This document shows, piece after piece, positions 7,419 to 9,815 of a DNA stretch of 9,815 nucleotides. Made by a program: the position numbers and the translations under genes. The first letter of the stretch is position 1. Each line of letters opens with the position of its first letter. Source of the stretch: Nitrospinota bacterium (lineage in GTDB: Bacteria; UBA8248); contig DNYS01000266.1 of assembly GCA_003506735.1 (NCBI GenBank), positions 487 through 10,301 of the forward strand. Direction: 5' to 3'. Below the pieces are notes generated by a model. It was not told the origin of the DNA. It did not search any database and was given only the letters and a program-made list of their open reading frames with translations.

Positions 7419-7423
7419 GGTCG

Positions 7424-7430
7424 CTTCTCC
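7424..7430 (-). promoter_or_regulatory. Shine-Dalgarno supporting the TTG start of the AOR gene
   Basis: CTTCTCC on the plus strand reads GGAGAAG on the coding strand and lies 5 nt before the TTG at 7418. The first residues then lead straight into the conserved YAGQILRVDL segment. I therefore accept a TTG start. Confidence 0.7.
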
Positions 7431-7435
7431 CGATT

Positions 7436-8767
7436 CTATGAAGATAGGGCGATATCCCGCTCCGGCACTGATGGCCGGCCCAAAAGCGTCTGCGGAATCA
7501 ACTCTCCCGCGGCGCCCGTAGCGAGATATGCGCGCTTGATATCAAAAGGGTTGTTTTTCAGGTGACTCTTCCACTCGGAAAGGTCGCGCCCGGTCTGGAC
7601 GAGACCCTTGAGCATTCCCACATCGTTGGTCGTCCAGATGTCCCGGGTCTTCCCAAGGATGATGGCGCCGACCAGCCGCCCTCCCCGGAAGAGGAGCTTC
7701 CGGTAGGCCGGTCGATCAGCCTGAAGGGCCTCGACCGTCTCCGCCTCGGCGTCGTCCCAGCTTCCGAAGCTGGCGATCTCGAGATCGAGCACATCGACGA
7801 TGTTCATGAGCAGGCTGCCCGAATAGGCCGTGTCCACACCGGCCATGTTGGCGCCGACCACACGCCCGTGCTCCATTGCGGTCGGCTCGATGGCGTGGAC
7901 CGCCTTGCCCGCGGTTACCCGGTCGGGGCCTTCGGCGACATCGCCCGCGGCGTACACATTGGATTCGCTCGATCGGAGGTGATCGTTAACAACGACACCC
8001 TGGTTCACCTCGATTCCCGATCCTTCGAGCCAATCCAAATTCGTCTTGATTCCGGTGGCCATGATGACGAAATCGGCCTCGATGTCTACATCCTCCTTGA
8101 GCTTGACTACCTTACCGCCGTCCGGGCCATCCTCGATGGCAGTCACCTCCACCCCGGCCTTAATCTTCACGCCGCGCTCTTCGAGCCAGCCCTGAACGAT
8201 TCTCGCACCCGTATCGTCCACCATGCGCGGGAGGATTCTCGGAGCGATCTCGACTATGGTCAGCACGGCGCCCCGCTTGACCAGGGCATTCAGGATGGTG
8301 AACGAGATGAAGCCCGCGCCGATCATTGCGACGCGCGTGCCCGGCTTCAGGACGCCGGCCACCTCGCGCGCCTGATCGAGCGTCCAAAAGCTGTGGACAC
8401 CCGGGCCGTCCGCGCCGGGAAAGGGGGCGCGGACCGGCGAGGAGCCCGTTGCGATGAGCAAATCGTCGTAGGCGATCTCTTCATCGTCATCGAGGATGAG
8501 TTTGTTGTCGTTGGGATTCAGCCCGGCCCCCCAGCGGCCAAACCGGGTTTCCACGCCAAGCGATTCCAAGCGGGATTCACCGGCCGTGAATACGTGTGCC
8601 TCCCCGATTTCCTGGGCCAGGTAATACGGGAGAACCATCCGCGAGTAGGGGTTCTCGTCCGATACAAGAATAATTTTCGATTCGCCCCCGTCGATCTCAC
8701 GAATCGTCGTAATGGCGTTCCAGCCGGCGGTTCCCCCGCCGACGATGACGTGACGTTTGGCAGCCAT
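7436..8767 (-). CDS. FAD-dependent pyridine nucleotide oxidoreductase subunit of the AOR complex
   Basis: Flavoprotein of 443 residues in the pyridine nucleotide-disulfide oxidoreductase superfamily, close to NADH oxidase and rubredoxin reductase types. The FAD-binding Rossmann motif is VGGGTAG (9-15), LLIATGS (103-109) is the second FAD motif, VAMIGAGFIS (146-155) the NAD(P)-binding fold, and VYAAGDVAE (271-279) the late FAD-contact motif. No redox-active Cys pair is visible, so it is not a disulfide reductase. Its likely job is to pass electrons between NAD(P) and the Fe-S partner. The ATG at 8767 lies one base after the stop of the ferredoxin-like gene, implying translational coupling; a G run (8776-8781) is the only ribosome-site candidate. 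The frame is open further upstream, but that overlaps the partner gene and lacks homologous features. It resembles AorC of Aromatoleum in type and context. Confidence 0.92.
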   Translation of the reverse strand: MAAKRHVIVGGGTAGWNAITTIREIDGGESKIILVSDENPYSRMVLPYYLAQEIGEAHVFTAGESRLESLGVETRFGRWGAGLNPNDNKLILDDDEEIAYDDLLIATGSSPVRAPFPGADGPGVHSFWTLDQAREVAGVLKPGTRVAMIGAGFISFTILNALVKRGAVLTIVEIAPRILPRMVDDTGARIVQGWLEERGVKIKAGVEVTAIEDGPDGGKVVKLKEDVDIEADFVIMATGIKTNLDWLEGSGIEVNQGVVVNDHLRSSESNVYAAGDVAEGPDRVTAGKAVHAIEPTAMEHGRVVGANMAGVDTAYSGSLLMNIVDVLDLEIASFGSWDDAEAETVEALQADRPAYRKLLFRGGRLVGAIILGKTRDIWTTNDVGMLKGLVQTGRDLSEWKSHLKNNPFDIKRAYLATGAAGELIPQTLLGRPSVPERDIALSS

Positions 8768-8768
8768 A

Positions 8769-9251
8769 TCAGTTTCCCCCCGGTGCAAGCGCACCGCCGG
8801 GGCCGTGCGTACGCTCTTCGGCGAACGGTCCGACCCAATCCGCGGTCTCGCCTTCTTCGTACAGGATGGCGTCGCGCGGGCAGACGTCCACACAGGCAGG
8901 CGCTCCCCCGCAGAGGTCGCACTTAAAAGCCTTATGGCGATCGGGATCGTAGAACATCGTCCCGTACGGGCAGGCAATCGTGCAAAGCTTGCAACCGACG
9001 CAAATATCATCCACGACATCCTTTGCACCTGCCGGACTGATCAGAATGGCCTCGACGGGACAGGCCGTCATGCACCACCCCTCGTCGCATTGCAGACAGG
9101 TGTATGGGGCGTAACTGGTGTGATTTTCGAATGCGGATACCCGAATCACGGATTTGGAAGGCTGGAAGGTGCCGGTCTGCTCATAGGAGCAGGCAAGCTC
9201 GCATCTCATGCAGCCTGTACACAGTTCGGGAACGATCTTGAGTGCTTTCAT
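8769..9251 (-). CDS. Ferredoxin-like subunit with four [4Fe-4S] clusters
   Basis: Electron-transfer protein of 160 residues, the first gene of the operon. Four cysteine quartets are complete: Cys11/14/17/21, Cys52/55/60/64, Cys84/87/90/94 and Cys111/114/120/124. Sixteen ligands give capacity for four [4Fe-4S] clusters. The arrangement is that of DmsB/HycB/HybA-type subunits and of AorA-like proteins. There is no signal peptide or membrane segment, so it is cytoplasmic and should link the W-enzyme to the flavoprotein. The last 25 or so residues are Gly/Pro-rich and probably flexible. The ATG has GGAG (9257-9260) at 5 nt. Its TGA stop lies one base before the flavoprotein start. The upstream gap of 180 nt presumably holds the operon promoter, though I find no convincing -35/-10 pair there. 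Confidence 0.94.
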   Translation of the reverse strand: MKALKIVPELCTGCMRCELACSYEQTGTFQPSKSVIRVSAFENHTSYAPYTCLQCDEGWCMTACPVEAILISPAGAKDVVDDICVGCKLCTIACPYGTMFYDPDRHKAFKCDLCGGAPACVDVCPRDAILYEEGETADWVGPFAEERTHGPGGALAPGGN

Positions 9252-9431
9252 CCTCTCTCCTCGAAATGCGGAATGAATCGCGCCAAGCCGGAACCGGCAT
9301 CTCCCGGCACCGCTATCCGGAAAGTCTTCTTCTTCGTATATCCAAAGTTTCGCAAAGGTTGGGGGATACGGTCAATCGGCGCGGCGGGTCTCCAAAAGCG
9401 CGAAATACCCCCTATCCCCGGCCTCGGAGGG
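9252..9431 (-). other. Intergenic region before the aldehyde oxidoreductase operon
   Basis: 180 nt without a credible gene, between the transporter stop and the first operon gene. On the minus strand a TTGACC hexamer (9375-9370) looks like a -35 box, but no good -10 follows at 16-18 nt. A 7-bp inverted repeat (GGGGATA 9362-9368, TATCCCC 9413-9419, 44 nt apart) and a short GCCGG-AA-CCGGC palindrome (9287-9298) are present. Either could be an operator or chance. No T-tailed terminator for the transporter gene is seen. Confidence 0.4.
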
Positions 9432-9815
9432 TCATGAATTGGCCGTGATCAGCGCGGCTCCGGCCACGATGATGCCCGTGGCCAGGATTAGCCGTACCGT
9501 GATCGTCTCCAATCCCCGCAAAAGCGCCGCCGAGAGAAACAGCACAAATATGGGCGTCATGCGGATTAAAGGAGAAATCACCGTCAGGGGGCCATCCCGC
9601 AGCGCCGTCCAAAAGTTGAGCGCAGCGGCCATGGCGAAAATGCCCGCGGGAATGCAGGCCAAAGCGAAGGAGCGATCAAGGCGGAATTTCTGGGGAGCCG
9701 GCAGGAAGCGGGAGGCCGTCATCAAGGTCGAATTGGCGACGATGGAGGAAAAAATAACCCCTAGCGCGGGGGCGCTCAGGGCGAGCATCCCCCCTTTCCG
9801 TAAGTAGGGCGTCAC
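9432..9815 (-). CDS. EamA/DMT-type membrane transporter, C-terminal fragment
   Basis: Partial gene running off the right edge; 127 residues are visible, ending at TGA 9432-9434. The first visible codon is GTG at the edge and is probably internal. Four hydrophobic segments are clear at about residues 10-32, 49-71, 77-99 and 105-124. They are separated by short loops, and the order of PLTVISPLIRMTPIF followed by a small-residue-rich final helix is typical of the second EamA repeat of drug/metabolite transporters. These are inner-membrane proteins that usually export metabolites; the substrate cannot be told. It has the same orientation as the downstream operon but is separated by 180 nt, so co-transcription is uncertain. 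An unrelated small-helix membrane protein is a less likely alternative. Confidence 0.75.
   Translation of the reverse strand: MTPYLRKGGMLALSAPALGVIFSSIVANSTLMTASRFLPAPQKFRLDRSFALACIPAGIFAMAAALNFWTALRDGPLTVISPLIRMTPIFVLFLSAALLRGLETITVRLILATGIIVAGAALITANS

Noticed and set aside
7562..8926. Open frame of 454 codons on the plus strand opposite the flavoprotein and ferredoxin-like genes
   Set aside because: Shadow of two well-supported minus-strand genes; no domain or ribosome site of note.
9361..9419. GGGGATA/TATCCCC inverted repeat as an operator or terminator
   Set aside because: Seven bases with a 44-nt gap in a G/C-run context is easily chance; no T tract or known regulator site is associated.

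Overview
This is a GC-rich stretch of bacterial chromosome with dense, ordinary gene packing. It contains no CRISPR array, insertion sequence, phage gene, tRNA or rRNA that I can see. The host cannot be named from the sequence. A tungsten-type aldehyde oxidoreductase operon suggests a metabolically versatile, possibly anaerobic or facultative bacterium. A DUF3151-type gene, a family I know mainly from Actinobacteria, sits beside it, so an actinobacterial or poorly sampled environmental lineage is possible. TGA is a genuine stop here: it ends the MoaD-like gene directly after the functional Gly-Gly tail.

Layout, left to right. (1) 70-1488, plus strand: an amidase-signature hydrolase with an intact Lys-Ser-Ser triad. 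(2) 1541-2797, minus strand: serine hydroxymethyltransferase (glyA), convergent with the amidase. (3) 2798-3013: a divergent promoter region, with a perfect TATAAT box facing right. (4) 3014-3484, plus strand: a DUF3151-like gene interrupted by one in-frame TGA where I expect a conserved tryptophan. (5) 3485-3660: a leader with a plausible promoter and a foldable RNA element. (6) 3661-5058, plus strand: trehalose-6-phosphate synthase (otsA). (7) 5104-5132: a strong intrinsic terminator for leftward transcription. (8) 5168-9251, minus strand: a four-gene operon. In transcription order it encodes a four-cluster ferredoxin-like subunit, an FAD/NAD(P) oxidoreductase, a tungstopterin aldehyde oxidoreductase and a MoaD/ThiS-like sulfur carrier. 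(9) 9432-9815, minus strand: the C-terminal part of an EamA/DMT-type membrane transporter, cut by the window edge.

How the genes work together. The operon reads as a complete NAD(P)-linked aldehyde/carboxylate redox enzyme. The W-pterin subunit would exchange electrons with the substrate, the polyferredoxin subunit would carry them, and the flavoprotein would exchange them with a nicotinamide cofactor. The MoaD-like protein would supply the dithiolene sulfur of the pterin cofactor. The set resembles AorABC plus the MoaD-like AorD of Aromatoleum, in a different gene order. GlyA, OtsA and the amidase are housekeeping or stress functions with no evident link to it.

The two points most worth a second look are the single TGA in the otherwise intact DUF3151-like gene and the riboswitch-like leader before otsA. 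No gene-free stretch exceeds 300 bases; the largest gaps are 2798-3013, 3485-3660 and 9252-9431.
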